Part shown: piece by piece, positions 6,279-15,200 of the stretch | Numbering within the stretch: the stretch's first letter is position 1 | How the letters are laid out: every line of letters starts with the position of its first letter | Source of the DNA: CAVDRM01 sp963626285 | Lineage (GTDB): Bacteria; Bacillota; Clostridia; Christensenellales; Aristaeellaceae | Assembly: GCA_963626285.1 (NCBI GenBank) | Contig: CAVFWQ010000012.1 | Location: 1-27,544 of the forward strand | Direction: 5' to 3' | Length of the DNA: 27,544 bases | Program-made: the position numbers and the translations under genes | The notes under the pieces: model-generated | Told to the model about the DNA's origin: nothing | Seen by the model: only the letters and a program-made list of their open reading frames with translations | Database searches by the model: none

Positions 6279-9212
6279 TTACCGTTCAATTTCTTCCATG
6301 ACGAAGCACTCGACCACGTCATTTTCCTTGATATCGTTGTAGTTTTCCAGACCGACGCCGCACTCATAGCCGGCAGCGATCTCACGCACATCATCCTTGA
6401 AGCGGCGCAGAGAGGACAGCTTGCCCTCAAACACGACCACATTGTCGCGCAGCAGGCGGACGGAGGCATTGCGCTGGAGCTTGCCGTCCAGCACATAGCA
6501 GCCGGCAATCGTGCCCGCGCCGGTGATTTTGAAGACATTGCGCACCTGCGCGTGACCCAGCAGCACCTCTTTGAATTCGGGGTCGAGCAGACCCTTCATG
6601 GCCTTCTCAATATCCTCGATAGCCTGATAAATGATGCGGTAGAGGCGAATGTCAACGCCCTCTTTTTCCGCAGCGTCACGGGCGGAGGCATCGGGGCGGA
6701 TGTTGAAGCCGATGATGATGGCATTGAAGGCGGAGGCCAAATTGACGTCGTCCTGCGTGATCGCGCCGACAGCGCTGTGCAGCACACGCACCTTGATCTG
6801 TTCCGTGGACAGCTTTTCAAGGCTCTGCTTGACGGCCTCGACCGAGCCCTGCACATCCGCCTTGATGATGATGTTCAAATTCTGAACCTTGCCCTCGCTG
6901 ATGTTGGCAAACAGGTTGTCCAGAGAAACCTTGACGGAGGCCGCACGGGATGCCTTGAGCTTGTCGCGGCGCTCCTGAGCCACCTGACGGGAAAGTTTGT
7001 CGTCTTCGACGGCGGTCATTTCCTCGCCTGCCAGCGGCACATCGGTGAAGCCGGCGATTTCAATCGGCATGGAGGGGCCGGCGGACTGGACGCGCTCGCC
7101 GCGGTCATTGGTCATGGCGCGGACGCGGCCGGAGGCCATGCCTGCAACGATGTTATCGCCCACATGAAGCGTACCGTTCTTGAGCAGCACCGTGGCCAGC
7201 GGGCCGCGTGCCTTGTCCAATTTAGCCTCGATGATGACGCCGGAGGCCATGCGGTTGGGGTTTGCACGGAGCTGCAGGACATCGGCCTGAAGCAGAATCA
7301 GCTCCAGCAGTTCATCCACGCCCTGCCCCGTAACGGCGCTTACAGGCGCCATGATGGTATCGCCGCCCCACGCTTCGGAAACAAGGCCGTACTTGGTCAG
7401 ATCCTGCATCACGCGGTCAGGATCGGCATCGGGCTTATCCATCTTGTTGATGGCAACGATGATCGGCACATTGGCAGCCTTGGCGTGGTTGATGGCCTCA
7501 ACGGTCTGCGGCATCACGCCATCATCCGCGGCGACCACCAGCACGGCAATGTCCGTTGCCTGTGCGCCGCGCAGACGCATGGCGGTAAACGCCTCGTGGC
7601 CGGGGGTGTCCAAGAAGGTGATTTGGCGGCCGTCCAAGCTGACGGTGTAAGCGCCGATGTGCTGGGTGATGCCGCCCGCTTCTCCTGCGGCGACCTTGCT
7701 CTTTCTGATATAGTCCAGCAGCGTCGTCTTGCCGTGGTCAACATGACCCATGATGGTGATGACCGGCGGACGGGGCAGCAGATCCTCTTCCTTGTCCTCG
7801 TAGTTGGTTTCGCTCAGGGCATCCTCCGCTGTCTTGTCCAGCTTCATTTCGAGGGTGACATCAAACTCGGAGCAGACGAGGGCAGCGGTATCAAAATCCA
7901 GCTCACTGTTGATGTTGGCCATGACGCCCAGCATCAGCAGCTTCTTCAGGATCTCACCGGCGGGCTTGCCGATGCGCTCGGTCAAATCCTTGACGGTGAT
8001 GGTTTCCGCCGTCATGTACGCCTTTTCGATTTTGATGGGCGCCATGGTCTGCTGGACGGACGGCTTCTTGACACGGGAGCGCTTGCCGCCGCGCACGACA
8101 TCATCATCGTAGCCGTTGAAGCTCTCCTTGACAAGCTGCTTGCGGTTCTTCGCAACATATTCGGGGTCATGCTGCCGGATGTACTGTTTCTTATTGGGGT
8201 CGTAATTGCTGACGCGCTCCTTCTCCGCAACGGGCGTTAAATCAAGCGATGCGGCGCGGGGACGGCCGACGCCGGAGCGGTTGCCGCCCATACCGGGACG
8301 CGGTGCGCCTCCCTGCGGGCGCTGGAAGCCGCCCTGACCCTGAGCGCCGGCCGGACGCTGACCGCCCATGCCGGGACGCGGCGCGGGACGAGCGAACTGC
8401 CCGCCCTGCTGCGCATTGGCGGGACGGCCGTAAGGCCCCTGCTGGTTGGCAGGACGACCGTAAGGTCCCTGCTGATTCGCGGGACGAGCGAACTGCCCGC
8501 CCTGCTGCGCATTGGCGGGACGACCGTAAGGCCCCTGCTGGTTGGCAGGACGGCCGTATGGTCCCTGCTGATTCGCCGGACGGCCGAACTGTCCGCCCTG
8601 CTGCGCATTGGCGGGACGGCCGTATGGTCCCTGCTGACGGGGGCGCTGCTGCCCGGACGCCGCCTGCGCATTGGGCGCGGGCTGCTTGGCAGCGGGCTGT
8701 GCGGGGGTTTTCGCGGGGGCGGGCTTATTATCCGCCTTCTGCGCCGAAGCAGCCTTTTCCTCCGCCTTTTGAGGCACGGCAGGCTTATCCTCTGCCTTGG
8801 AAACGGGCAGCTGCTCAGGCTCAGGCTTTTGCTCCTCCTGTGCCTTGGGCGCAGCGGGTCTTTCTTCCGCCTTTACGGGTTCGGCCTTGGCTTCCTCCTG
8901 CCTGGGGGCATCCGTCCTGACCTCCTGCGGCGCGGGAGAAACGGGCTTTGCCTCGGCTGCAGGCTCCTGCTCCGAAATGTCATCGTCCGGCATCGTCCAT
9001 GCCTTGGCGTGCTGTCGGGTCAGCAGCTGCTGCTCCTCCAGCTTCTTCTTGGCGCGAGCCTCTTCCTCCTGACGGGCGAAAAGCCCCTCCTGCTTGCGCA
9101 GCGACTGCAGCAGGCTGTCAATGTTGCGCCTGACGCGAGCTGTCTCCTCCAGCATTACTCCGGACTGAGCATTCAGCTCCTTGGTGGCTTCTGCCAGCTT
9201 TCCCTTGGTCAT
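6279..9212 (-). CDS. infB: Translation initiation factor IF-2
   Basis: IF-2 is the GTPase that brings initiator tRNA to the 30S subunit and promotes subunit joining. In this 977-aa protein residues 1-70 are helical and charged, 75-190 are rich in Ala, Pro, Lys and Glu, and 193-278 is a Gly/Gln/Pro/Arg repeat tract. The conserved IF2 N-domain lies at about 395-450. The GTPase shows G1 GHVDHGKT at 489-496, G2 GGITQHIG at 513-520, G3 DTPGHE at 535-540 and G4 NKMD at 589-592. The rest is the beta-barrel and C-terminal fMet-tRNA binding region. The ATG at 9212 is preceded by GGGGGTG at 10 nt and lies 56 nt after ylxQ. The long disordered N-terminus makes it larger than the Bacillus form of roughly 700 aa. 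Confidence 0.98.
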   Translation of the reverse strand: MTKGKLAEATKELNAQSGVMLEETARVRRNIDSLLQSLRKQEGLFARQEEEARAKKKLEEQQLLTRQHAKAWTMPDDDISEQEPAAEAKPVSPAPQEVRTDAPRQEEAKAEPVKAEERPAAPKAQEEQKPEPEQLPVSKAEDKPAVPQKAEEKAASAQKADNKPAPAKTPAQPAAKQPAPNAQAASGQQRPRQQGPYGRPANAQQGGQFGRPANQQGPYGRPANQQGPYGRPANAQQGGQFARPANQQGPYGRPANQQGPYGRPANAQQGGQFARPAPRPGMGGQRPAGAQGQGGFQRPQGGAPRPGMGGNRSGVGRPRAASLDLTPVAEKERVSNYDPNKKQYIRQHDPEYVAKNRKQLVKESFNGYDDDVVRGGKRSRVKKPSVQQTMAPIKIEKAYMTAETITVKDLTERIGKPAGEILKKLLMLGVMANINSELDFDTAALVCSEFDVTLEMKLDKTAEDALSETNYEDKEEDLLPRPPVITIMGHVDHGKTTLLDYIRKSKVAAGEAGGITQHIGAYTVSLDGRQITFLDTPGHEAFTAMRLRGAQATDIAVLVVAADDGVMPQTVEAINHAKAANVPIIVAINKMDKPDADPDRVMQDLTKYGLVSEAWGGDTIMAPVSAVTGQGVDELLELILLQADVLQLRANPNRMASGVIIEAKLDKARGPLATVLLKNGTLHVGDNIVAGMASGRVRAMTNDRGERVQSAGPSMPIEIAGFTDVPLAGEEMTAVEDDKLSRQVAQERRDKLKASRAASVKVSLDNLFANISEGKVQNLNIIIKADVQGSVEAVKQSLEKLSTEQIKVRVLHSAVGAITQDDVNLASAFNAIIIGFNIRPDASARDAAEKEGVDIRLYRIIYQAIEDIEKAMKGLLDPEFKEVLLGHAQVRNVFKITGAGTIAGCYVLDGKLQRNASVRLLRDNVVVFEGKLSSLRRFKDDVREIAAGYECGVGLENYNDIKENDVVECFVMEEIER
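8379..8636 (-). repeat. 96-bp tandem repeat inside infB
   Basis: About two and a half near-identical 96-bp units encode a 32-residue unit made of QQGPYGRPAN modules and an AQQGGQFARPAN module. The first unit lacks one 10-residue module. Differences between units are mostly single, largely silent changes (for example AAGG versus ATGG in the Gly-Pro-Tyr codons), which suggests recent unit duplication. The tract falls in the disordered N-terminal region of IF-2. Confidence 0.9.
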
Positions 9213-9268
9213 TCGACGTTTGCACCCCCGCTAATTGCGATAGTCTCTCCGACTTATGTTTTGCCGTT

Positions 9269-9583
9269 TCAGTTTGATTCGGCGCCGGTCATTAAGGAAA
9301 TCAGTTTTCGGGCGAGGTCGCCCTTCAGAATCACAGCCGCAACGCGCCCTTCTTTGCCGCATGCCGCATCCAGCAAGCCCTCCGGTAGGCTGAACAGCGG
9401 CACCCTGTAAAATGAAGCAGAATTCGTCAGCCGCTTTTTGGCATTCGGCGATGCGCCCGCATCCAAGAGCGCGGCGGCGGCCTTTCCGCCGCGAATGGTA
9501 CGCACGGCGAGGTCAAGCCCCGTAACGGCCTGCCCCGCCCGCATCGCCAGCCCTATCGTGCCGCGCACGGCCTGCTCATTCAT
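9269..9583 (-). CDS. ylxQ: L7Ae-family RNA-binding protein YlxQ
   Basis: This 104-aa protein matches the small L7Ae/L30e/S12e-type proteins encoded between ylxR and infB in Firmicutes; members bind kink-turn-like RNA. The N-terminus NEQAVRGTIGLAMRAGQAVTG and the segment GASPNAKKRLTN are characteristic of this group. Its exact cellular role is not settled. The ATG overlaps the end of ylxR by 8 nt and has GGAAGG 5 nt upstream within ylxR, so the two are probably translationally coupled. Confidence 0.9.
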   Translation of the reverse strand: MNEQAVRGTIGLAMRAGQAVTGLDLAVRTIRGGKAAAALLDAGASPNAKKRLTNSASFYRVPLFSLPEGLLDAACGKEGRVAAVILKGDLARKLISLMTGAESN

Positions 9584-9866
9584 GCGTGCCTTCCCCGCTT
9601 CTCAGCTTTTCCAATGTGTCCGTCAGCCCATGGCGGGTCTCCTCGCTTAGAGGGCAGGAAAACGCCCTTTCAAGCTGACGCTGCTTGATGGCCTTCGCAA
9701 GGCAGTCCGCACTGGCGCATACATAAGCGCCGCGGCCGGGCTTTCGCCCCGTCAAATCAATGGACACATCCCCCTCGGCGGAGCGTACAACGCGCAGGAG
9801 CTCCTTTTTCGGCTTCATTTCGCGGCATCCGACGCACATGCGAAGCGGAATTTTTTTCTCCTTCAT
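9576..9866 (-). CDS. rnpM: YlxR/RnpM family protein (DUF448)
   Basis: The 96-aa protein has the family signature: RMCVGCREMKPKKELLRVV near the N-terminus and the GRGAYVCAS motif with a third and a fourth cysteine further on. YlxR proteins have been described in Bacillus as RNA-binding modulators of RNase P, hence the name RnpM; older annotations say nucleic-acid-binding protein. It lies 12 nt after nusA and overlaps ylxQ, its normal place in this operon. Confidence 0.92.
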   Translation of the reverse strand: MKEKKIPLRMCVGCREMKPKKELLRVVRSAEGDVSIDLTGRKPGRGAYVCASADCLAKAIKQRQLERAFSCPLSEETRHGLTDTLEKLRSGEGTHE

Positions 9867-9878
9867 GCTGTCCCTGCC

Positions 9879-11069
9879 TTACATGATTTCGTCGTCATCA
9901 TCCATCACGGGCGGATGATAATCCTCGTACTCATCGGCAATCACCATGCCCTGCGGCTCCGGCATATCGCCGTGCTGCGCCTGCAGAAGCTCCGCGACCT
10001 GCGCCTGAGACTTAATGTCAATCTTCCATGTGGTCAGCTTGGCGGCCAGACGAGCGTTCTGTCCTTCCTTGCCGATGGCCAGGGAAAGCTGATTATCCGG
10101 CACGACGACGCGGCATATCTTTTCCTTTTCGGAAATGAACACGGAAATGACGTGCGCGGGATTCAGCGCATTCGCCACAAACTCCGCCGGGTCGGGCGAC
10201 CACTTGATGATATCGATTTTTTCGCCGTGCAGCTCGGTCACGACCCTGTCCACCCGCGTTCCGCGGGGGCCGACGCAGGCGCCGACCGGGTCAATCATCG
10301 GGTCGGAGGACGCGACGGCCATCTTGGTGCGGCTGCCGGCCTCCCGTGCGATGGATTTTATCTGCACAACGCCGGTGGCGATTTCGGGGACTTCCATTTC
10401 AAATAAGCGCTTTACCAGCCCCATATGGCAGCGGCTGACGCGGATCTGCGCCGCCGAGCCGCCGTCACGCGCCGCACGCGCAACCTGCAAAACGTACACC
10501 TTTAGATGATCTCCTTCGTGATATTCCTCGCCGGGCAGGAATTCGGACGCTTCCATGATGCCCTGCGTGCGGCCCAGCTCGAAGAGAACGCTCTTTTCAT
10601 CCGCCTTGAGGACAATGCCTGTCAGAATTTCGTTTTCCTTGTCGCTGAATTCATCATAGACCTTGCCGCGCTCCGCCTCGCGCAGCCGCTGCATGATGAC
10701 CTGCTTGGCAGTCTGAGCGGCCACGCGGCCAAAGTCCGCGGGCGTTACGTCAATCTCCACGATATCGCCCATTTCGTAGCTGCTGGATATGCGGCGTGCA
10801 TCCTCTAAGGAGATCTGGATGTTTTCGTCCTCCACTTCCTCGGTGACGACCTTCCGCGCAAACACCTGCACGCCGTTTTGTCTGGTCAGGCTGACCGCCA
10901 GATTCATCGGTGCGCCGGGACGCTTCAGATTCTTGCGGAAGGCTGCCTTGCAAGCCTCTTCGATCGCGTTGATGATAAGATCCTCGCTGATGTCCTTTTC
11001 ACGGGCCAAAGCGAGAACCGCATCCAGAATTTCGGCCTTGGGGTTTTTAGGAGCTGCTTTGCTTGCCAT
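9879..11069 (-). CDS. nusA: Transcription termination/antitermination protein NusA
   Basis: NusA binds RNA polymerase and controls pausing, intrinsic termination and antitermination. The 396-aa protein has the N-terminal polymerase-binding domain (about 1-125), the S1 domain (about 135-200) and two KH domains, with the motif GPRGTRVD in KH1 and GKEGQNARLAAKLTTWKI in KH2. It ends in a short acidic tail and lacks the extra acidic repeats of proteobacterial NusA, as is usual in Firmicutes. It lies 23 nt after rimP, with AGGAAG upstream of the ATG. In Bacillus subtilis NusA regulates its own operon through termination in the leader; the long leader here would allow this, but I cannot show it. Confidence 0.98.
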   Translation of the reverse strand: MASKAAPKNPKAEILDAVLALAREKDISEDLIINAIEEACKAAFRKNLKRPGAPMNLAVSLTRQNGVQVFARKVVTEEVEDENIQISLEDARRISSSYEMGDIVEIDVTPADFGRVAAQTAKQVIMQRLREAERGKVYDEFSDKENEILTGIVLKADEKSVLFELGRTQGIMEASEFLPGEEYHEGDHLKVYVLQVARAARDGGSAAQIRVSRCHMGLVKRLFEMEVPEIATGVVQIKSIAREAGSRTKMAVASSDPMIDPVGACVGPRGTRVDRVVTELHGEKIDIIKWSPDPAEFVANALNPAHVISVFISEKEKICRVVVPDNQLSLAIGKEGQNARLAAKLTTWKIDIKSQAQVAELLQAQHGDMPEPQGMVIADEYEDYHPPVMDDDDEIM

Positions 11070-11092
11070 TTTATCTTCTTCCTGCCTTCCGT

Positions 11093-11578
11093 TTATTGCT
11101 CATCGCCGTCTTCGTCATTCAATGCGCTCAAATCGGGCACCAGTTTGACCAAGGCGACTGTTTTTCTTTCAAATACTGCCGTACCATCGTTTGTCAGAAT
11201 CGACACCTGCTGTTCATCCATGCCCTCAAGCGTGCCCTGATAGGTCTTTTGCCCGTTCAGCGGCTTATAAAGCCTGACCTCAACCAACAAGCCCAACGAT
11301 TTTTCAACATCGCGTTTTGTCTTGAGCGGGCGGTCAATGCCGGGCGAACAGACCTCTAAAAAGTCGTAGTCGTATTTTTCCAGCATCGGCTGCACGGCAT
11401 GGTGATAACGCTCACAGTCGTCCAGCGTCAGCCCGCCCTCCTTGTCCAGATAAATACGCAGATAGCTGCCCTGCGGCTCTTTTTCAAGCGCCACATCGCA
11501 CAATTCCAAGCCCTGCTCCGAGGCGAGCCTTTCGCAGGCGGGCGTGATGATTTTTACAAACGACTGCTTCTGCGCCAT
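11093..11578 (-). CDS. rimP: Ribosome maturation factor RimP
   Basis: RimP assists assembly of the 30S subunit. The 161-aa protein carries the usual N-terminal alpha/beta domain with YLRIYLDKEGGLTLDDCERY and the central motif DFLEVCSPGIDRPLKTKRD, followed by an SH3-like C-terminal domain and an acidic tail. The frame is open to 11641, but I place the start at ATG 11578 because AAAGGAG lies 6 nt upstream and because RimP proteins begin close to this point. It is the first gene of the operon. Confidence 0.95.
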   Translation of the reverse strand: MAQKQSFVKIITPACERLASEQGLELCDVALEKEPQGSYLRIYLDKEGGLTLDDCERYHHAVQPMLEKYDYDFLEVCSPGIDRPLKTKRDVEKSLGLLVEVRLYKPLNGQKTYQGTLEGMDEQQVSILTNDGTAVFERKTVALVKLVPDLSALNDEDGDEQ

Positions 11579-11813
11579 CTCATGCTCCTTTGCATAAAGA
11601 AAGAGCGGGCTTCCCTGCTTTGATTGAAAAAGTGCGGCCAAAATACAGCGCTTCCGGCTTCACTCCTTCCAAAGCAGCTCCCACTCTTCGTTAAACCCTT
11701 CTTTCTCAGTGTTTCCGGGGGTAACACATCTGCATTCGGCCGTCCGCGTAAAGCGCTTCCGGTCTCCGCGCCATTTTGTGTGTTTGCTCACGCAAATCGG
11801 CGTTTCCTGCGTC
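11579..11813 (-). promoter_or_regulatory. Long 5' leader of the rimP-nusA operon
   Basis: About 230 nt separate the predicted start of transcription (near 11807) from rimP. It holds a small hairpin soon after the start (TTTGC/GCAAA around a GTGA loop) and an 11-nt direct repeat, CCGGAAGCGCT on the minus strand, at 11752-11762 and 11647-11657. I found no tRNA and no known riboswitch. A role in NusA-dependent attenuation, known for the Bacillus operon, is possible but only inferred. Confidence 0.5.
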
Positions 11814-11842
11814 AGTATAGCATACCTTTTACGGTTTTTCAA
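11814..11842 (-). promoter_or_regulatory. Promoter of the rimP-truB operon
   Basis: On the minus strand TTGAAA (11842-11837) and TATACT (11819-11814) are 17 nt apart, a strong sigma-A-type promoter. A 9-bp inverted repeat (ATACCTTTT 11822-11830 and AAAAGGTAT 11857-11865) surrounds the -35 element, one arm falling in the spacer. Confidence 0.75.
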
Positions 11843-11876
11843 GCGTTTTCCCGCAGAAAAGGTATTTTAAGAAGGA

Positions 11877-12086
11877 TTATTTTTTCGAAATGGCGGCGAC
11901 CTCAAAGCCCTTCTGCGCAATCGCGCCGTGCAGCGCCTCATCCGAGATTTCCTTTTCCGCCGTCACGAGCGCCGTCTTGTTCTCCAGTGATATCTCCGCA
12001 TGGCCGCCCAGCGCCTCAATCGCCTTCTGCACAGCGCCTGCGCAGTGCATGCAATGCATCCCTTCAATGGTCAGAAGCTTTTCCAT
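11877..12086 (-). CDS. copZ: CopZ-like heavy-metal-associated domain protein
   Basis: This 69-aa protein is a single HMA domain with the metal-binding motif MHCMHC (Cys12 and Cys15), which in the family binds Cu(I) and hands it to a P-type ATPase. The domain covers nearly the whole protein. ATG 12086 is chosen because AGGAGG lies 8 nt upstream, while the longer frame to 12215 runs through the palindromic region. No copper ATPase, CsoR or CopY gene is adjacent. The gene sits alone between polC and rimP, which are often direct neighbours in Firmicutes. The metal cannot be confirmed from sequence, though the Cys-x-x-Cys context favours copper. Confidence 0.88.
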   Translation of the reverse strand: MEKLLTIEGMHCMHCAGAVQKAIEALGGHAEISLENKTALVTAEKEISDEALHGAIAQKGFEVAAISKK

Positions 12087-12150
12087 CAGTGTTTCCTCCT
12101 TACGTTTTCTGAATTGTCCGTGTTGACCTGACCTGTTATGGGTGATATTT
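12087..12150. other. Spacer upstream of copZ
   Basis: This stretch holds the copZ ribosome binding site and otherwise shows no clear promoter for copZ. A TTGACG/TATAAG pair on the minus strand inside the palindromes at 12191-12226 is only 15 nt apart and unconvincing. Confidence 0.4.
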
Positions 12151-12241
12151 GAAAGGGCATACGCCCTTTCAGGCCGATTCCGCAGCGGCTTATACGCCGC
12201 AGAAAGCAGCGTCAAAAATCCCTTTTGACGCTCAGAAGAGC
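12151..12241. repeat. Palindromic element, copy A (three hairpin modules)
   Basis: Three hairpins follow one another: GAAAGGGC/GCCCTTTC (12151-12170, loop ATAC), GCGGC/GCCGC (12185-12200) and AGCGTCAAAA/TTTTGACGCT (12208-12232). They are joined by ATTCCGCAGC before module 2 and followed by CTCAGAAGAG. The same order and linkers occur at 23752-23930 with different arm sequences in the first two hairpins. The right end reaches into the last codons of polC. Confidence 0.7.
12208..12232 (-). terminator. Possible polC terminator (module 3 of the palindromic element)
   Basis: A perfect 10-bp stem with a 5-nt loop begins at the polC stop codon. The T-run lies in the 3' arm rather than after it, so termination would be atypical and may be partial. 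Confidence 0.4.
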
Positions 12242-15200
12242 GTTACCTGGCTGGTTTCGCTCAGGTTGTTCAGGCATCCGTGCTCGCGCAGAAGCTCCAC
12301 GACGGCGCTGGATACCTTGGCACGGTTTTTTAAATCCTCCACGGAAATAAACGGCGTGCCGCGCTCGGCCACGATGCTTTCCGCCGCGCTTTCGCCGAGG
12401 CCTCCCAAGGATGTGAAGGGAACGCGCAGCCCCTTTTCGCCCTCCGGGATGAAGCGGACGACATCGCTCTTATACAGGTCGGCCGGCAGGAAGCAAAAGC
12501 CGCGCGCCATCATTTCCAGCACCATTTCCATCGCGGTTATCTCGTCCTCCTCCTTGGCGGAGAGCTTTTTCTCCGCGTCCAAACGGTAGAACTCGCTGAG
12601 CCGCATCCTGAGCTGGTCGATGGGCAGAAGCATGGTGCAGGCATCAAAGCCTTTGCCGCGGATGGTAAAGTAGGCGGCATAGTACGCCTGCGGATGATAG
12701 ACCTTATACCATGCCACGCGCAGCGCCATCGTGACATAGGCCACGGCATGCCCCTTGGGGAACATATACTTGATTTTCTTGCAGCTGTCGATAAACCACT
12801 GCGGCACGTTATGCTCATGCATCGCCTCTTCCATTTCCGGCTTCAGCCCCTTGCCCTTGCGGACGCTTTCCATGGTGGTAAACGCCATCTTGCTTTCGAC
12901 ACCGTAGCCGATAAGGGCATTCATGATGTCATCGCGTGTGCAGATGCACTCCTTCAGGGGCGCAATGCCGTTCATGATGAGGTCGCGGGCATTGCCCAGC
13001 CACACATCCGTGCCGTGCGACAGGCCGGAAATGCGTATCAGCTCCTCCATCGTCGTCGGATGCGTCTCATCCAGCATACCGCGCACGAATGCCGTACCGA
13101 ATTCCGGCACACCGAATGTGCCGGTCGTGCAGCCGATTTCCTCCCGCGTGACCCCCAGCGCCTCCGGGCTTTGAAACAGGCTCATGACCTTCTTGTCGTC
13201 CAACGGAATATCGCGGAAGTTGACGCCCGTCAACTCCTCCAGCATATGCATCATGGTCGGGTCATCATGGCCGAGACAGTCCAGCTTGACCAGCACGTCA
13301 TGCATGGAGTTAAAGTCAAAATGCGTGGTGATGATGCCGCAGTCCAAATCGTCCGCCGGATGCTGAATGGCGGTGAACTGGCAAATGTCGTAGCCCTTGG
13401 GCAGAACGACGATGCCGCCGGGGTGCTGCCCCGTGGTGCGCTTGACGCCCACGCAGCCGGCAGCCAGACGCTCCTTTTCGGCCTCCGATGCCGTCAGGCC
13501 ACGCTCCTCCAGATATTTAAGCACATAACCGTAAGCGGTCTTTTCCGCCAATGTGCCGATGGTGCCGGCGCGGAACACAGAGCCCTTGCCGAACAGCTCT
13601 TCGATATAGGCATGGGCGCGGGGCTGGTATTCGCCGGAGAAGTTCAGATCAATGTCGGGCACCTTGTCGCCCTTGAAGCCCAAGAACACCTCAAAGGGAA
13701 TGTCATAGCCCTCCTTGCGCATCGGCCGGCCGCAATCCGGGCAGTTCTTATCCGGCAGGTCAACGCCGACCGTGTATTGCTTCGGCACATCGAAATACGC
13801 CTTGCGGCAATGCGCGCAGCGATAGTGGGGCGGAAGCGCATTGACCTCCGTGATGCCGCTCATGCAGGCGACAAAGGACGAGCCGACGCTGCCGCGGCTT
13901 CCGACCAGATAGCCGTCCTTCAGGGATTTCTGGACTAATTTGTTGGCGATGGAGTACAGCGTTGCGTACCCGTAGCCGATGATGGAATGCAGCTCCTTTT
14001 CAAGACGCTTGACGATGATGTCCGGCAGCTCATCGCCGTACAGTTCGTGCGCCGTCTGCCAGCTCATGGTCTCAATGTCATGCGCCGCGTCAGGCCAGAA
14101 GGGAGAGAAGGTCTCCTTGCCCTCCGGATGGTCAACGTGCCAGAACATTTTTTCCACCTTGCCGGCGATTCTTTGCGGCACGTCAATGACGACCTCGTGC
14201 GCCTTATCCCTGCCCAGATAGGAAAACTCCTCCAGCATTTCCTTCGTGGTTTTGAAATAGAGCGGCGGCTGCTCATCGCAGTCCTTGAAGCCCTGTCCGG
14301 CCTGCAAAATGGCGCGGAAAACGGCGTTCTCAGGGTCCATGAAGTGGACGTCTTTGTTGTTGCCGATGGGCTGGATTTCAAGATAATCATAAAAGCGGGC
14401 GATTTTCTTGAGCTTATCGTCGCTTTCCCCCGCAACGATGGCCTGCATCAGCTCGCCCTCGATGCAGGCCGAGCCGACGATGATGCCCTCTCTGTACTTT
14501 TGCAGGACGGCGCGGGGAATATGCGGCTTTCTTCTGAAATAGTTCAGGTGTCCCTCGGACACGATATGATTGATGTTTTCAAGACCCTTTTGCGTCCGCG
14601 CCAGCAGGATGATGTGCGTGCTGTTGCCCAAGGTATAGGTGTGGGACAGCTCATTCAAATCCGCCAGCGTTTTCGCGCCGCGCTTCTGCGCCTCCTCCAG
14701 CATTCTGGACAGACACTGCGCCGTGGCCGCCGCGTCATTGACGGCGCGATGCGCGTCCTTCAGGGACACGGACAGGCGCTTGCACATAGCGCCCAAGCGG
14801 TGCGACTTTAATTCCGGATACAGCTTTCTGGCAAAGGTCAAAGTATCCAGACGCGGACACCGGTAGGTCTTTCCGACCCGCGCCAGCTCGTTTCTCAAAA
14901 TCGAGCAGTCGAAGCGGGCATTGTGCGCGGCAATCGTGCAGTCGCCGATAAACTCCATCAGCGGCGGCAGCGCCTCTGCCGCAGAGGGCGCGTCCCGCAG
15001 CATCTGGTCGGTGATATGGGTAATTTCCGTAATTTTGGTCGGCAGGGGGCGCCCGGGGTTGACGAACATCCCGAAGGAATCGACCACCTGCCCGTGCGCC
15101 AGCTTGACCGCGCCGATTTCAATCATGCGGTCCTTCTGCGTGTTCAGACCCGTCGTTTCAAAGTCCAGCACGACGATGGGGTCGTCGATATCCCGCTCGT

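Noticed and set aside
6192..8240. 682-codon plus-strand frame across infB
   Set aside because: A shadow of the GC-rich infB coding strand; low-complexity His/Asp/Val-rich translation with no domain.
8379..8636. CRISPR-like regular repeats
   Set aside because: The units are in frame, encode a Gly/Gln/Pro/Arg tract of IF-2, have no spacers of unique sequence and differ only by point changes.
11579..11813. tRNA or riboswitch in the rimP leader
   Set aside because: E. coli carries a tRNA gene upstream of rimP, so I looked, but no cloverleaf or known aptamer core was found by eye.
11660..11842. 60-codon frame in the rimP leader
   Set aside because: It begins at the -35 box of the rimP promoter, upstream of the predicted transcript start, and has no ribosome binding site.
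12191..12226. TTGACG/TATAAG pair as a copZ promoter
   Set aside because: Spacing is only 15 nt and both boxes fall within palindrome arms, so the match is better explained by the element.
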